Below are positions 25,401 to 37,700 of a stretch of DNA of 64,000 nt, one piece after another. Made by a program: the position numbers and the translations under genes. The notes under the pieces were generated by a model, which ran no database searches, was not told the DNA's origin, and worked only from the letters and a program-made list of their open reading frames with translations. Position 1 is the stretch's first letter. Each line of letters opens with the position of its first letter. Origin of the DNA: Rosa chinensis (lineage: Eukaryota; Streptophyta; Magnoliopsida; Rosales; Rosaceae); the NCBI RefSeq assembly GCF_002994745.2, contig NC_037091.1:32738612-32802611 (forward strand), read 5' to 3'.

Positions 25401-25920
25401 CCTGCGTTCTCTATCCCCACCCTAAAACGACATAAGTGTTTTGGAAGGTTTTGCTATATTGGGTATATCTCTGACCCATACAAAGGTCATTTCCAAACTG
25501 GATAAGTGTTCACTATGGGAAAAGACCGTGATATCTTGGAGGTCTACAGAACAGACCTTAGTCGCTATATCTTTGAACAATGCAGAGATTATTGCTCTTC
25601 ACAAAGTGGTTCGTGAATGTATATGGATTGGATCCATAATTACGCATGTTCGAACAATTGTGGTTTGAAGTCTACCACAAGATGAGCCTACGAGCATTTA
25701 GGATAATGTTGTTCATTTTGAACAAATGAAGTAATGCTACATTAAAAGCGACAACACCAAGCATAATCAGCAACAACAGACTCTCCTCAAATACCAAAGT
25801 GAACTCGGTTCGATCTGGGGACAATGTGGCAGACTTGTTTACTAAGTCATTGCCCAAATCCACGGTCGAGAAACATGTGGAAAGAATTGGCTTGCGGAAA
25901 TTATCTGAACTCCCCTGATC
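22480..25920 (+). pseudogene. copia Pol remains (protease, integrase, RT, RNase H)
   Basis: Stops and shifts occur every few dozen codons, so only patches can be read. These include a GAG-pre-integrase zinc-binding patch near 22780-22890 (DTYWLCHDMIGHPSHDMMIRL), integrase-core-like text near 23160-23700, a proline/alanine-rich insert near 22940-23060, reverse-transcriptase traces from about 24420, and RNase H-like traces near 25440-25900 (ALHKVVRECIWIGS). No catalytic triad can be read intact. Confidence 0.65.
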
Positions 25921-26100
25921 ATAGTCATCAGGGGGAGACGCATACATCAGGGGGAGATGTCTACATGTTCACCTCGAAACGTGAAGGGTGTGTTGTGCTC
26001 TTTTTCCCCTTCGACCGAGGTTATTTTTGTCCCACTGGGCTTTTGTTACTCGGCAAGGTTTTTAACTAGGCAACTAGAGAAGCACCGCGTTTGGGCAACA

Positions 26101-26110
26101 CAAGGGGGAG
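26101..26110 (+). other. Polypurine tract of copia element
   Basis: CAAGGGGGAG directly abuts the 3' LTR, the expected plus-strand primer of reverse transcription. Confidence 0.8.
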
Positions 26111-26363
26111 TGTTCAAGTAAAACCCTAATTTGTGTTTGGCCCAAACTCTAGGTTACTTGACCTAGTGGTAATATGGTTTAATTAGAAGAATCTAGAGAT
26201 TATCTTTCCTTGTATGATTCAGACTCTATGCCTTAGAAGAATCTAGAGATTATCTTTCCTTGTATGATTCAGACTCTATGCCTTGTAATCCTCTATATAA
26301 AGAGGCCTCTATTATCAATGAGAATACACAGCAATTTACTCTCAATTCAGTTTCCCTAAAACA
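26111..26363 (+). repeat. 3' LTR (253 bp) with internal 50-bp tandem duplication
   Basis: Same ends as the 5' LTR (TGTTCAAG...CTAAAACA). It is exactly 50 bp longer because 26183-26232 is repeated at 26233-26282 (unit starts TTAGAAGAATCTAGAG). Otherwise about 96-97% identical to the 5' LTR. Confidence 0.92.
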
Positions 26364-26763
26364 AATGCATAATTATAGCTGTAAATGTATCTATATATTT
26401 TAAGGTGTATGCGCCCACACACACACACACCGACCTACCCCCCAAATGTAAAGACTAAAACCTAGAATTATTAATTGTATATTTTTCATACCTAAATTTG
26501 CATAACTAAGTGATGTGGCATGCAATATTAGATGTTCTCCATTGATGACATGCTTATGACGAAATATTCTTGAATTTCTTCATTTGTCATTGAATATACT
26601 CGATATCTCAGCTTAATTGATTTTTATCAAGTTAGCAACCATTCACTTTGCTCGTAGTTGTTGCCCTTCCTCGTGTGGACGGTAACCACAATAATTTCTT
26701 TTAAAAGTTTTCAAAGAAATCATATGGTTTTGAAATATAATGAACAGATTACCGATTGAAACT

Positions 26764-27054
26764 TTCACATATTGTCGAACAATTGAGAGTTTTCAAATGA
26801 TCTGAGATTGTAATATTGGTTTTGACAGGCTTGCTCACCTAAGGGACTTTGAGGGATAAATGCATCTCAACCACATGTATTAAATATAAAAGCAGAAATT
26901 ATAATAATTCAAAAATGTGCATTTATTTTCAGCCGTCAGATTCACTTGTCCTTCACAGTCCCTTAAAAATTGTCCCTTAGGTGAGCAAACCTGTCAAACC
27001 AATATTACAATCTCAGATTATTTGAGAACTCTCAATAGTTCGACAGTATGTGAA
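26764..27054. mobile_element. Stem-loop MITE, 291 bp
   Basis: Long imperfect terminal inverted repeats (about 85-90 bp): TTCACATATTGTCGAACAAT on the left pairs with the reverse complement of the right end (CGACAGTATGTGAA), and the pairing runs through AATATTGGTTTTGACAGGC and CTCACCTAAGGGAC. Target duplication not clear, so the superfamily is left open. Confidence 0.8.
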
Positions 27055-28460
27055 CAACCCTAACACTCGAAAGAAGTAGAAAACTAGTGTGTGAAATATG
27101 TCTGGTTAAGTCATAATAGGATCGCAAGTTCAAAGCGGTGCTACTGCGCCATCCTGATTTAACTTTGATGCATTCTCACTAAGCTAAGGTTCAAGTCCAC
27201 AAGACACCTTAGTTTATGCACTATGTTTTCCAAGATTTTACTCAAGGATTTTTCAAAATATTTTAAACTTATATACACACACATACTTTTTTATTTTGAA
27301 AATGGTGGAGGATAGTTAGAAAGTTTATCAAATTATAAAAGAAAAGAGAAGTAGTATGATATATATACAACCAAGAGATGTGTATATATCGAATTGGTGT
27401 TTTCTGATTGATTATTATACATGCTGATTTTGAACTCAATTCAGAATATATCTATTGACAATTGTACATAATTCTTGGTGAAGAGGTATGACATCATTTC
27501 AAAAGGCATGACTACTCCTATATACAGGGGATAGTTCTCTGCAGATTTGCATATCAAGCAACCTTGTTTTCTCTCTTCTCTACTTCTTTCTCTCAGATTA
27601 TTCAATATATCAATTTTCCTCTCTCTTACACAGATAAAATCTAGAAACTATAAAACTGCAGATATAGTTTCTAGCAACCTTGAGCCTCTTGAAAACCTTT
27701 GATCAAGTGTTGGGTTGATCTTCGTAAGTGCAAAACGTCGATCAACAATAGCAGGATTGCTAGGCTTCATTGTATCATAAAGACTTATATGTTCAAACCC
27801 CTTTGCACACTTGTTGTGAACAAATAAGTCTAAAGGAAAGCGTAAATCCTTACGTGCCTTTGAAGCATTTTCCTTCATTAGCCATAACCCATAACTAAAA
27901 AAAATCAACACAGTTTGGCGACCAAAATCGTCTTCGCCAATTGCCCGTCCACCTCCGCTGCTCCACTGTTGCGCAGTTTCATTGCCTCTGCTCCGATCGG
28001 GAACTGTCAAACAGGCATAGTTGTGTTTGACGCGCCTTCTCTGAAATTGAGTTTAACTACGTTTCTGGCCTCTTGTTTTGGCCTCGACTACACCACTGAC
28101 CCTTACAATTGGAGTCACAGAACTTAGTTGCCCAACTGACGATGATGTCCCAAAGATGCGTCGTTGAATGGCGTTGTGAAATGCAAAATTCCAAGTAAAC
28201 AAAACTGTTTCGAGATCGCTCTAAGAAAGCGGAATAACTTCTTTTTTTGGCCCTCCATCTGTTTCCTTATTTATTTATTTTTATAAGATAGTCATTAATA
28301 TTGAAAATTTTTGTTAACAAATTTTACTTATATTTCATGTCTTCACCGCCCCTAAGATCCAACCATAGTAGCAACCCACCAAAAAAACCAAAAACAATTT
28401 TATGGGTTTTTGAGTTTTCAGCTATGAATTACTGCACATTGATTATACTCTGGAGATATC
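27055..28460. other. Intergenic region with unexplained opposed open frames
   Basis: About 27648-28127 is richer in GC than its surroundings and is open on both strands: minus 27648-28010 (120 codons from an ATG) and plus 27915-28127 (70 codons). The minus frame reads like protein (DLRFPLDLFVHNKCAKGFEH), as does the plus frame (CQTGIVVFDAPSLKLSL). I recognise neither and see no flanking exons, so this is probably a gene fragment whose true strand I cannot decide. The rest is AT-rich. Confidence 0.35.
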
Positions 28461-29127
28461 GGAATGGGGACGTGACCACTTACCCAATTTTAACCTAAAA
28501 ATTGCCCACTTACTCCACTGAGAGTTTTTTACTCCCACTTACCCAGTTTAAACCCAAGTGACATTTTTACCCCACTCTAATTAATAAACTACAAACCCCT
28601 CTCTCTCCTCCTATCACTCTTTCTCTCTCCGCCATACACATATCCATACCCATACACCAGATTTGATCCAGACTCCATCAGCTCCTCTGACTCCGGCCAT
28701 CTTGACGCCGACAAGGACAGGACGACGACTCCAGCCCGACCAGCGATCTCAGTGGCCTCAACGACGACTCCGGCCCACTGGCGAAGACTCCACCTGATCA
28801 TCTCCTAGCACCGGCGACGACTCCACCTACACACCTCCACCAGCGACGACTCTACTTGCACACCGCTGCCAGCGATGACCTCGATCTCACCTGTACAAGC
28901 TGACCTCGACTGCCCAGATGCCGACGACTCCCTCTCCAGCGTTCAACCACAGACCCGAGCCAGTCAATTGCATCCCAGCAGCAGCGAATCATCTGCCATT
29001 AGACCCAGACCCGACCCGGCATCGACAACCAATAATCATCTGCCATTCAATTCAGACCAGACCCGCCATCGACAACCACTGCTCTTCCCTCATATTTCGA
29101 CTTCAACCCAGACTATCGACACATAAA

Positions 29128-29129
<2 letters not shown>

Positions 29130-29163
<34 letters not shown>
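29130..29163. repeat. (TA)n microsatellite, left of palindromic MITE
   Basis: About 17 TA units. Confidence 0.9.
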
Positions 29164-29167
<4 letters not shown>

Positions 29168-29169
<2 letters not shown>

Positions 29170-29560
29170 TCATATCCAGAGCGGAGCTCCGCTTTGAAAT
29201 TAACGTGTGAAGTTCAAGTTTTGGGTCACTTTTCGGTCGCATATCCACATCTCGACCGTTTAGTTTTTAGGTACTAGTGTATAGATCATCTCTGCAAATT
29301 TTCAGCCAAAATGATGATCGTTAAGGCATTGATAACTTCCTTAAAGCTAGTACGGTTCAGGTTGACAGATTCAGTCCGTCTATTGGTTTAAGCGCGTTAG
29401 ATACCTTAACGATCATCAATTTGGCTGAAAATTTGCAGAGATGATCTATACACTAGTACCTAAAAACTGAACAGTCGAGATGTGGATATGCAACCGAAAA
29501 GTGACCTAAAACTCGAACTTCACACATTAATTTTCAAAGCGCAGCTCCACTCTAGATAGG

Positions 29561-29563
<3 letters not shown>
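29168..29563. mobile_element. Palindromic MITE (fold-back), about 396 bp
   Basis: Two arms of about 150 bp (29168 to about 29320 and about 29410 to 29563) are reverse complements at high identity around a loop of about 90 nt. The left arm begins GATCATATCCAGAGCGGAGC and the right arm ends with the matching complement. The element sits exactly between two TA microsatellite runs, suggesting insertion into a TA tract or expansion of a TA target. Confidence 0.82.

Positions 29564-29565
<2 letters not shown>

Positions 29566-29605
<40 letters not shown>
29566..29605. repeat. (TA)n microsatellite, right of palindromic MITE
   Basis: About 20 TA units followed by GACACACACACACA. Confidence 0.9.
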
Positions 29606-29616
<11 letters not shown>

Positions 29617-29636
29617 CACATGTGAAATTGAACATA

Positions 29637-29960
29637 TAAATTGATCAATTGTGCCTGTATTTATTTTGATTTTGGGAGTTTATGCAATTCACCGATGGGC
29701 AATAATATGATTATTGGATGACAATAATATGATTATTAGGGGAAATAATATGATTATTAGGGGGCAATAATATGAGTATTGGGATGCAATAATATGTATA
29801 TAAATTGATCAATTGTGCCTGTAGTGTATTCATTTTGGTTTTGGGAGTTTATGCAATTCATTGGAGGGCAATAATATGATTGTTGGAGGCAATAATATGA
29901 TTACTGTGGGGCAATAATATGATTACTGGAGGGTAATAATATGGTTACTGGGTATTATTA
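29637..29960. repeat. Minisatellite with higher-order duplication
   Basis: A 20-25-bp unit around GGCAATAATATGATTATTGG repeats about ten times. The block itself is a roughly 164-bp higher-order tandem duplication, each half beginning TAAATTGATCAATTGTGCCT (about 29637 and 29801). Confidence 0.8.
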
Positions 29961-30503
29961 GGGGGCAATAAATTCAGATGTCGGAATCCGGTCAACAATC
30001 AGGTGGCCGGATTCCGGATTCCGGTCATCGGTCGCTGGAGTCCGCGGCTGGCGTGGGTCATAGGAGCACAGTAAGGTGGAGGATGACTTTTCTCTCTTAA
30101 GTGAAAAAGAAGGAGAGGAAAAAAAATCCCAAAAATAAATAAAAAGAATAAAAAAAGAATTAATTGGGTAAAGAGGAAATAATCTCTTAGAGTGTTTTGG
30201 GTAAATAGGGTTAAAAAACTGTTAGTAGAGCAAGTAGGCAAATTTTAAGCTGAAATTGGGTAAATGATCATTTTTGAATCACTATTTGCATGGAGATGTA
30301 ACGGGTGACGATAAAAATCAAAATGATGAAAGGGGATAGTTATTCATATTTTTCTATGGAATAAATATATTGACCTTGACAAAAACATACATATGGGTCA
30401 AAACCTTGACTAAACAAACATGAATGTCCGATTTCCTACATTACACAACGGCTGTCTTTAGTGTTGTGTTGGGTTGCGCTCTTAGATTTTGCTGCCAACT
30501 GCC

Positions 30504-33500
30504 ATGGCTGCTGCGATGAAGATTGTGTTTGGACTCCTTACGTTTGTCACTGTTGGAATGATTATAGGTAACGCCCATCTCAAAGTTTCAATCTTTGCTC
30601 CTATTTATCTTCCTTTTACTACATTTGTTTTTCCCGATCGAGAACCAAACAAAGATCCTGTCTTTTCATTGAAGTGAATATTAGGATCATAATAGAATCA
30701 CTTGTCCTCAGATTCACTTGTACTCAACACTATGCAGTGTCATATTTTGGGTCTGAAATGGTGGGTGATTTCTAGCTCGATGTTACCTCTGAAATGTGAA
30801 ATGTGAAATTTGAAAGCAGAAAGTTGTGTTTTATATATGAAACATTGAGACTCAATTGTTAGTAAGAAAGCATCGTCATACCCAAATGCGTTTTGTAGAA
30901 GTAGAGCTTTTTATCTGAAAACCCAATATAGTGTTATGTTATGGATAAACTTGGCATTCGATGATCATTCAAATCACGAATCCTGTCCCTTGAATGGTGT
31001 TAAATTGATAATACTATTTGTTTTTCAATGAATCACCATCTTTAAATTGCAGGTGCTTTGTTCCAGTTGGCATTTATACGAAGATTGGAGGAGTCATATG
31101 GTATGTTTCTGTTGACTTCTTAGACAGAGTTATTATCTTGCAGTTGCTCTTGCCGTTTTGTGTTAAGCTCATGGTGATGACTTTGTTATACCTTTTTGAC
31201 ATATCTTGCCTGTATACAAAGTAGAAGAGCTATTGATGAATGGATCTGCTGTAGCTCTTAATACATATATGCTGGATCTTGCTTGCTCCTTGTTCTTTTT
31301 CTTGCAAACATTGTAATTGATCATTTTGAAAGAGAGTCTTTTCAGCTGAACGATGGGAATCCCTTTGCATTTATTTATATTGTTTATTTGCCAAACCAAA
31401 ATTTCAAACTAGGCAAGCCTTTACTCTTAGAATTGGTCCCTTGGATGACAGATTATTGATGCAGTCTTAAAACAATTGAGCCATGGAATTATAAATTTAG
31501 TTTTCCAAAATGAAGATTAATAGAATTAAAGGAGATCCAGGAAAATTGAGATAATCCGGTATTCACTGGTTTTATGGGCATTCATTGAAATCAAACTAAA
31601 GCGTTCAGATTCCCACCGCATGCTTTTGAGTGAAATTACGCTTTTCCATTGATTAGTAATCCAGATTCTAGACATAAAACTACCATATGAGAGCTTGCAA
31701 GAGTATAAAATTTGTTTCTGGAGAAAGTGGGGCTTGGCCTTGACTGTTTGGAATTATACAATCTCTGTAGGAAATTCGTGCATCTTTAGCTTCTTTTGTT
31801 TTTTCTTAAAGACGAGCTTTGAATTTTGTCTTGATTCTATGGACTCGAATGTCTTATTCTGTTTGTAAATCTTCATTTTTCCACCTCCATTGCTCAGTTT
31901 CTTTGTTAATGTGCTTATTGTGTGCATATCCTATTGGAAGAATGCTTTCTTTCAACTACTGAATACCTTAGTTTCTCATGGTCCAGGGGAAAGTAGTTAT
32001 ATAAATATGTTTGGTTAAGTATTCGTGGGCAATCTTTCATCAGTTACGATTTTATTTATTTATTATTGTTGAGATCATCAAATTCTTATAATCTTTTTGC
32101 AATTTTTATTCTATTAGATGATTCTTCTCTTTAAATGTATCCCCTTCAGGATCTGAGTTTCCAGCTTCAAGGAGACTGGGCAGAAGTCTAAATGATGGCT
32201 ATCTTAAATTCCCCAGAGGTTAGTATGGTTGTTGACAAGTTACATTGAGTGTACAGTTATAGCAGATTATTATTATTTTTTTCCCTTTCTTTGGAATTTT
32301 GCTTTAGAAAATGCTAATGTTATATTCAATCTATTGTTTCATCTGCCATATATGTTATAAGTAGGTTGTATTTGGGATAAGAAATCTAAGTATGATTATT
32401 ACAATATGGATTTAAGTGAAAAGTTGTTGAGATCCCTACACCCAGTGGCTAACCAGAAGCAGGCCACTACCCACTGCAAGTCATCAACCACTTAAATCTG
32501 TCTTGTCCCTTTTCTGTAATAAATCCCTCTGAAGTTGCTCTGACCATTTAACTACTAGATCCTAAATGTGGAAAAGGGAGAGGATGTAATTTGGAAGGTT
32601 CTATGCAGTCTTTTTATGAGCATGAGCGTGCCACCTTAAGGAAAGTGAGAACGTGTATGAAACCAGACCTGTCCTAAATGGGTTCCAAATAGACTTCACT
32701 GCTGAAGGAGTTATCAAGTGTAAAGGAAATAGAATTGAGTGGTGGCCTACTTTACAAACCAACAAGTAGGTCAGAGCATGAGTATTTGTTGCCAGAGTCG
32801 TCTCACTTTTTCTAAGGACAACTCAAGATTGTTATGAGATGCAAAGGTGCCTGGCACGAGCATGACAAACAATGGTTTCATTCCCAAAGAAAAGATAGAG
32901 ATGCCGCAAGATGTCCCTGCATTTTCGTTCAAGAGTAATGATCACCTTTTCCTTCACTGTCCAATGGTGTTAAGATTAAGGTATAAACTTCTTCAGGTTG
33001 CTAGAGTGAGTTGGGTGCCATCTCAGCTGGTTCTTCTTCTGCTGAGAGGTTTCTTCCTTCTGGAGGTGGAAGATAAAGTGTTGTTGGAGGAACTCGTGTT
33101 AGCCAATTTTTCGAGTGGTTTCATCACTAAGGAAAAATGTAATTTTTGAAGGCAAGGCAGCGAGGAGGTTGATTCCTTTTGGGTCAAGACTAGACTTTGA
33201 ACCTTGCTTTGGGGTAATTGCCCCGTTGTGTTCACAGACTATATTCTAAAGTTGGTTAGGTGGCTGCTAGCTCTTACTTATGCTTGTTCGTACCTTGATC
33301 TTGCTATGAGTTTTTTTTCCTAATTTTATTCCAGTCTTTTCAATTAGTTCTTTAACTATCTACAGAGGATAATTTGATGCCCTTGGAAGGATATTTCTGC
33401 TGTGACGAGTCAATTTTCCAAGTGCTTTCAGCTAGAAGTCGGTAAAGGGGGAAGGGGCAAGATTTTGGTTGGGGACCAACAGTTGAACTGATCTTTTCTA

Positions 33501-34726
33501 AGGCTTTCAGACAATCTAGATTCCATATCAAAAATTTAAAAAGTTTAGCTATTCCAAACACTTTCCCGGTTGATTGAGGTTTAGGTTTTTGAAGAAACTT
33601 AATGGATGAAGAAGTAAAGGAGGTATCTTCATTGTTGCTGTTGTTAGAAATAGTCAGATTGGTGGGCTCTGAAGTGATTGATAGGAGATAAATGGTGGAG
33701 TCATCTTGGACTTTCTCTTGCTATTCCTTTTACAGATTAACAATTAAGGTTACCTCGGATCAAGTTTTATCTGCTGCAATATTTATCTACAAAGCTAAGT
33801 GCTACCCAAGGTCAAGGTTTCAAGCTTGTTGGTGGCACATGGGAGGGTAAACACCTGTGGTTTGCTTCAAGGAGGACAAAGTCTTCAAAGCCTCCTGTAG
33901 CTTTCAAAGACTACAATTTCTCTTTTCTTCTGCTAGATTGGAAGGCAGCTGTAGTTTGAGGGATCTGGATAATAGCTGCCTTTTTACTGTAGTTTTATTA
34001 TTTATCCTATAGTCCTTCTCCATTGTGAACCTCTTGCCCACATGTGTGGTATCATTGTTTGTGATCATGTGTTACCTTCTCCATTATTATTTGCTAAATT
34101 GAATATAATATTTCTCTCCTATCCATTATTATAAAGTTCTTGAAGAGCTTGAATCAAGTAGCTGGTATTTGACAGGGTTTTTAACTCATTGTATTGTGGT
34201 TGTATGTGCAGTTGCATTTTTTCTCTTCTTATTTTGATGCTCGAATCAGATTCATTGTGTCCACTATAATTATAACCCTATATGACATGCATGAATAATA
34301 GAAGACAGAGATTTAGAGATGATAGAGCACATTGCGGTGTGTTCATTTGGTGCAGGTTGAAACATTTTTTCAATTTTGTTTCCTTCTGTTTTGAAATTTC
34401 AGGTGTTCCTCATTGGACCAATGACAAAGAAGCAGAAATTTTACGCCTTGGATATGTATGTTTTCCATTTCCATTTAGTTTTGTTTTCTAGTTCTTTAAG
34501 ATAGTTACATGCCTATTTTAAAAAGAAAATAAAAAGTTAATGCCATGAATCATTTAGCGGAGAGGACAATGAAATTTGACACTTGGGTAGAGAATAGAAA
34601 TTATTGATTAGGCACCTTCGGTCCACGATGATTGAAACTTCTGGACAGTTTTGAACTATGCTACTTCAACATCTTAACGTACTTCATATATAACATACCT
34701 TTTTATTATACAAACACTTCATATAT

Positions 34727-34759
<33 letters not shown>

Positions 34760-37700
34760 TTCTTGTTGCTTGGTTTAATTATACAGTAACCTTCTCCTGA
34801 ATTGTTTGGTGTTGTCTTTCTTTAATATTTGTTGGCATGGAAACGATTGTCGCAATTTAACACAGAGATGGGTGTTAAAGATAGTTACTGAAGTAATCTT
34901 GATCTAAGATCCAAGAACATTGCTATATATGTGTGATTGTTCTATTAATCTTCCATAATTTGTACGTTAGCTAAGGTTGCCACTTTTTAAAGCTTTAAAC
35001 TAGATGACATTGGGTTGATGGCTGCTTCAACATCTTAACGTACTTCATATACAACATACCTTTTTATTATACAAACACTTCATATATATATATAATATAT
35101 ATTTCTTGTTGCTTGGTTTAATTATACAGTAATCTTTTCCTGAATTGTTTGGTGTTGTATTTCTTTAATATTTGTGGGCATGGAAACGATTGAATTTAAC
35201 ACAAAGATGGGTGTTAAAGATAGTTACTGAAATAATCTTGATATAAGATCCAAGAACATCGTTATATATGTGTGATTGTCCTATTAATCTTCAGTAATTT
35301 GTATGTTAGCTAAGGTTGCCACTTTTTTAAAGCTTTAAACTAGACGACGTTGGGTTGATGGCTGCGCCATATCCCCATTGTTCAACATGGTGTATTTCTC
35401 AATGGCAGTGTGCTGCAAAACAATTGGACAGTTTGCAAATGATGCAAGTGATATATGTTACTTTACACCTAATAAAATTTGTTAAAGAGGCAACACCAAA
35501 AATCTAGAGAGATAGGAAGTCCAATAAATAATTCATAAAAGATTAGAATGAAACTCAATTCTGAAAAAGAGGATTATAAATAATTTAGCTTTAGAACACT
35601 TGTCTTGTATCCTCGGATGACTTTTTGTTTTTGGTTGAGGGAAGGAGGGATGTTATTTTAAATGGGTTTTCGCTGTACATTGCTTATAGTGAGATTTTGA
35701 TTTTCTTTCTCTATACCGTCAATGTAGGTCAAGCCAGAAGTGATAAGCTGGTTACCTCGAATAATTGTGCTTCATAACTTCTTGAGCACGGAGGTATGCT
35801 GTTCGCATATCTAAAAGCATCAACTATTCTAGTGTGCATGATTATTTTTAACTCTTATTGTAATTTCTATTGGCTTCAGTGATTGGGCACTAGTTTTTTG
35901 TTTACCTGGGAATACTACTACTGATAATTGCAACAGTAAAAAAATAGCTCAAAGAGTGTCAAGTACTTAAGTTTTCAAGCTAGAATACTGGTCAGTATAT
36001 TCAAAGTTTCATAAATTGATTTAGATAAATACAAATGTTGAAGTAGGAACAATGAGTTTATGTATTTGCAGTGGATTTGAATTTGGAGCTTTAGGATATC
36101 TTTCATAGGGAAGATGATAGAATTAATAAACTTCTCTAAAATACATAAATGAGAAACAGGTCAGTTTCACTAATTTAAGTTGGTCTGTACTACTAGATTT
36201 TGTAAAATGATTTATTGGCTTCCGGATTTTGGGTATTCAGTTCTAATTCAATTTAGTAGACAATTGGCCAATCTTTAACCTTGAATAGAAAAGTATGATT
36301 TGTTCTCCCTTGATAGAAACTTTTGTGTTTGTTGATTAATCTTAAGCTGCCAAATGCAAGGGTGTCAATGTTGTTTGGCAGCACATGTTAAATGAAACTT
36401 CGAGTGGAACTATTGAGGTTTTTGATTGATTCTTGAGGATCTTTAGTTTCCTAATCTAAAAAAGGAAGCTGTAGAACATAGCTTCTAAATTGAAAGGTTT
36501 ACACCCATTACAGGAATGCGACTATCTTAGAGCTATTGCCTCTCCTCGCCTTGAAGTATCCACTGTAGTGGACATCAAAACAGGAAAGGTATGCACCCTC
36601 TTTTTCCCAAATTGGAGGATCTTATGTCATGCTTTGGCGGTCTTGCCTGTCCTTAGAAGTTGGGATATAATTCTGCATGATATCATGCTAATAAAGTATT
36701 TAATGCTTTCAAGTCTCTTTTTTTTTTTTTGGGTCTGAAAATACTTTGCAACTCCGTAAGTGAAATATGTTAGCTGTTCGTTAGGCTGCTTATATAAATT
36801 GTTAGTGGTCCATTTGTATCCTTATGTTTGCCTACTGTCTTGAGTGTATAAGTTTAGGTGTACATGGGGTGGTAAGGCTGCGTATACCAATTGTTAGCGG
36901 TGGAATTACTGTGGCTGTTGTTGTCTTAGTTTTGGTAGTTCTTGTTCTCTAAGTTCAGTCCATTAGTTATACACTTCTAGGTACATTCTTTCTCTTTGCA
37001 ATAAAATTCTGTCTCCTATCAAAAATTTTAAAAAGATAAGAGAAAATACTCGGCTGATAGATGGGAGCCTATGCCAATTGATTGGCACTGCTGTGGAACA
37101 AGTTCTTCGATTGGCAAGATCGACACATGCCTTTGGAGGGGCCAAAAGTCATAAACCACCCAAATTTAATTCATGATAATTAAAAATCACAGCAAAAGCA
37201 TGTTGATTAGCCAGTAGATTGTAAAAATGTAAAAGCATAATCTCTCTTTTTATTTCAAGTCACAGTACTTCTATCTTTCTTTTATAACTTTTTTTCCCTG
37301 TATATGGTCAGTTGCTCGAGTTAGCTCTTATTGTGGTCAATGGGTTTCTTTGATGGGCTGTTATAACTTTAAAGCTAATATGTTTTCCTTTCCAGTTAAG
37401 TGCATAATCGTTCATACTGAGTATCCATTTTTTCAGGGGATAAAGAGTAAGGTTCGTACCAGCTCTGGTATGTTCTTGAGTCCTCAAGAGAAAAAGTTCC
37501 CAATGATACAGGTAGGTGGTTTAAGTTCAATTCTTTTCTTTTCTACATTAATCAAGGCTTATTACTTATTGGATGTGAATTTACAATGTCAGATTTGTAG
37601 GCTATTTTTTAATTTATGCCCCCATCCTGGAAACTAGTGGCTCATACCTGTGTCAGTCCTCATAAGGAAAAGCAACCAGAAATGCAACTTTATCTTTTTA

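Larger units (their letters stand above)
19929..26368 (+). mobile_element. Ty1-copia LTR retrotransposon, complete but degenerate
   Basis: A 6.4-kb element with perfect 5-bp target duplication AATGC (19929-19933 and 26364-26368), LTRs at 19934-20136 and 26111-26363, each starting TG and ending CA, a polypurine tract at 26101-26110, a gag region and a decayed pol. Order of recognisable pieces: gag, GAG-pre-integrase, integrase traces, reverse transcriptase and RNase H traces, which is the copia order. A 0.96-kb leader (20137-21094) separates the LTR from gag. The coding body has many stops and shifts, so the element cannot be autonomous. Confidence 0.9.
28461..30285. mobile_element. Long-TIR (MULE-type) composite element
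   Basis: The ends are about 100-bp imperfect inverted repeats. The left end reads CCACTTACCCAATTTTAACC and the reverse complement of the right end CATTTACCCAATTTCAGC; both continue with CTACT/CCACTGAGAGTTTTTT-like sequence. The interior has a GC-rich, gene-like patch (about 28600-29125), a palindromic MITE between TA microsatellites, and a minisatellite. Long TIRs suggest a Mutator-like non-autonomous element, but I could not find a clean 9-bp target duplication. Confidence 0.5.

Noticed and set aside
27100..27220. tRNA-like or SINE-like B-box GGTTCAAGTCC
   Set aside because: Only a partial match to the consensus, with no clear A-box or poly(A) tail; too weak to report as a feature.
28875..29277. 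Pro/Ser-rich frames at 28.9-29.3 kb as a cell-wall protein
   Set aside because: Two overlapping frames with the same low-complexity bias run into a TA microsatellite and MITE; no signal peptide.
29131..29961. CRISPR-like array from the spaced AATAATATG repeats
   Set aside because: Repeats are contiguous minisatellite units without unique spacers, and the DNA is plant nuclear.
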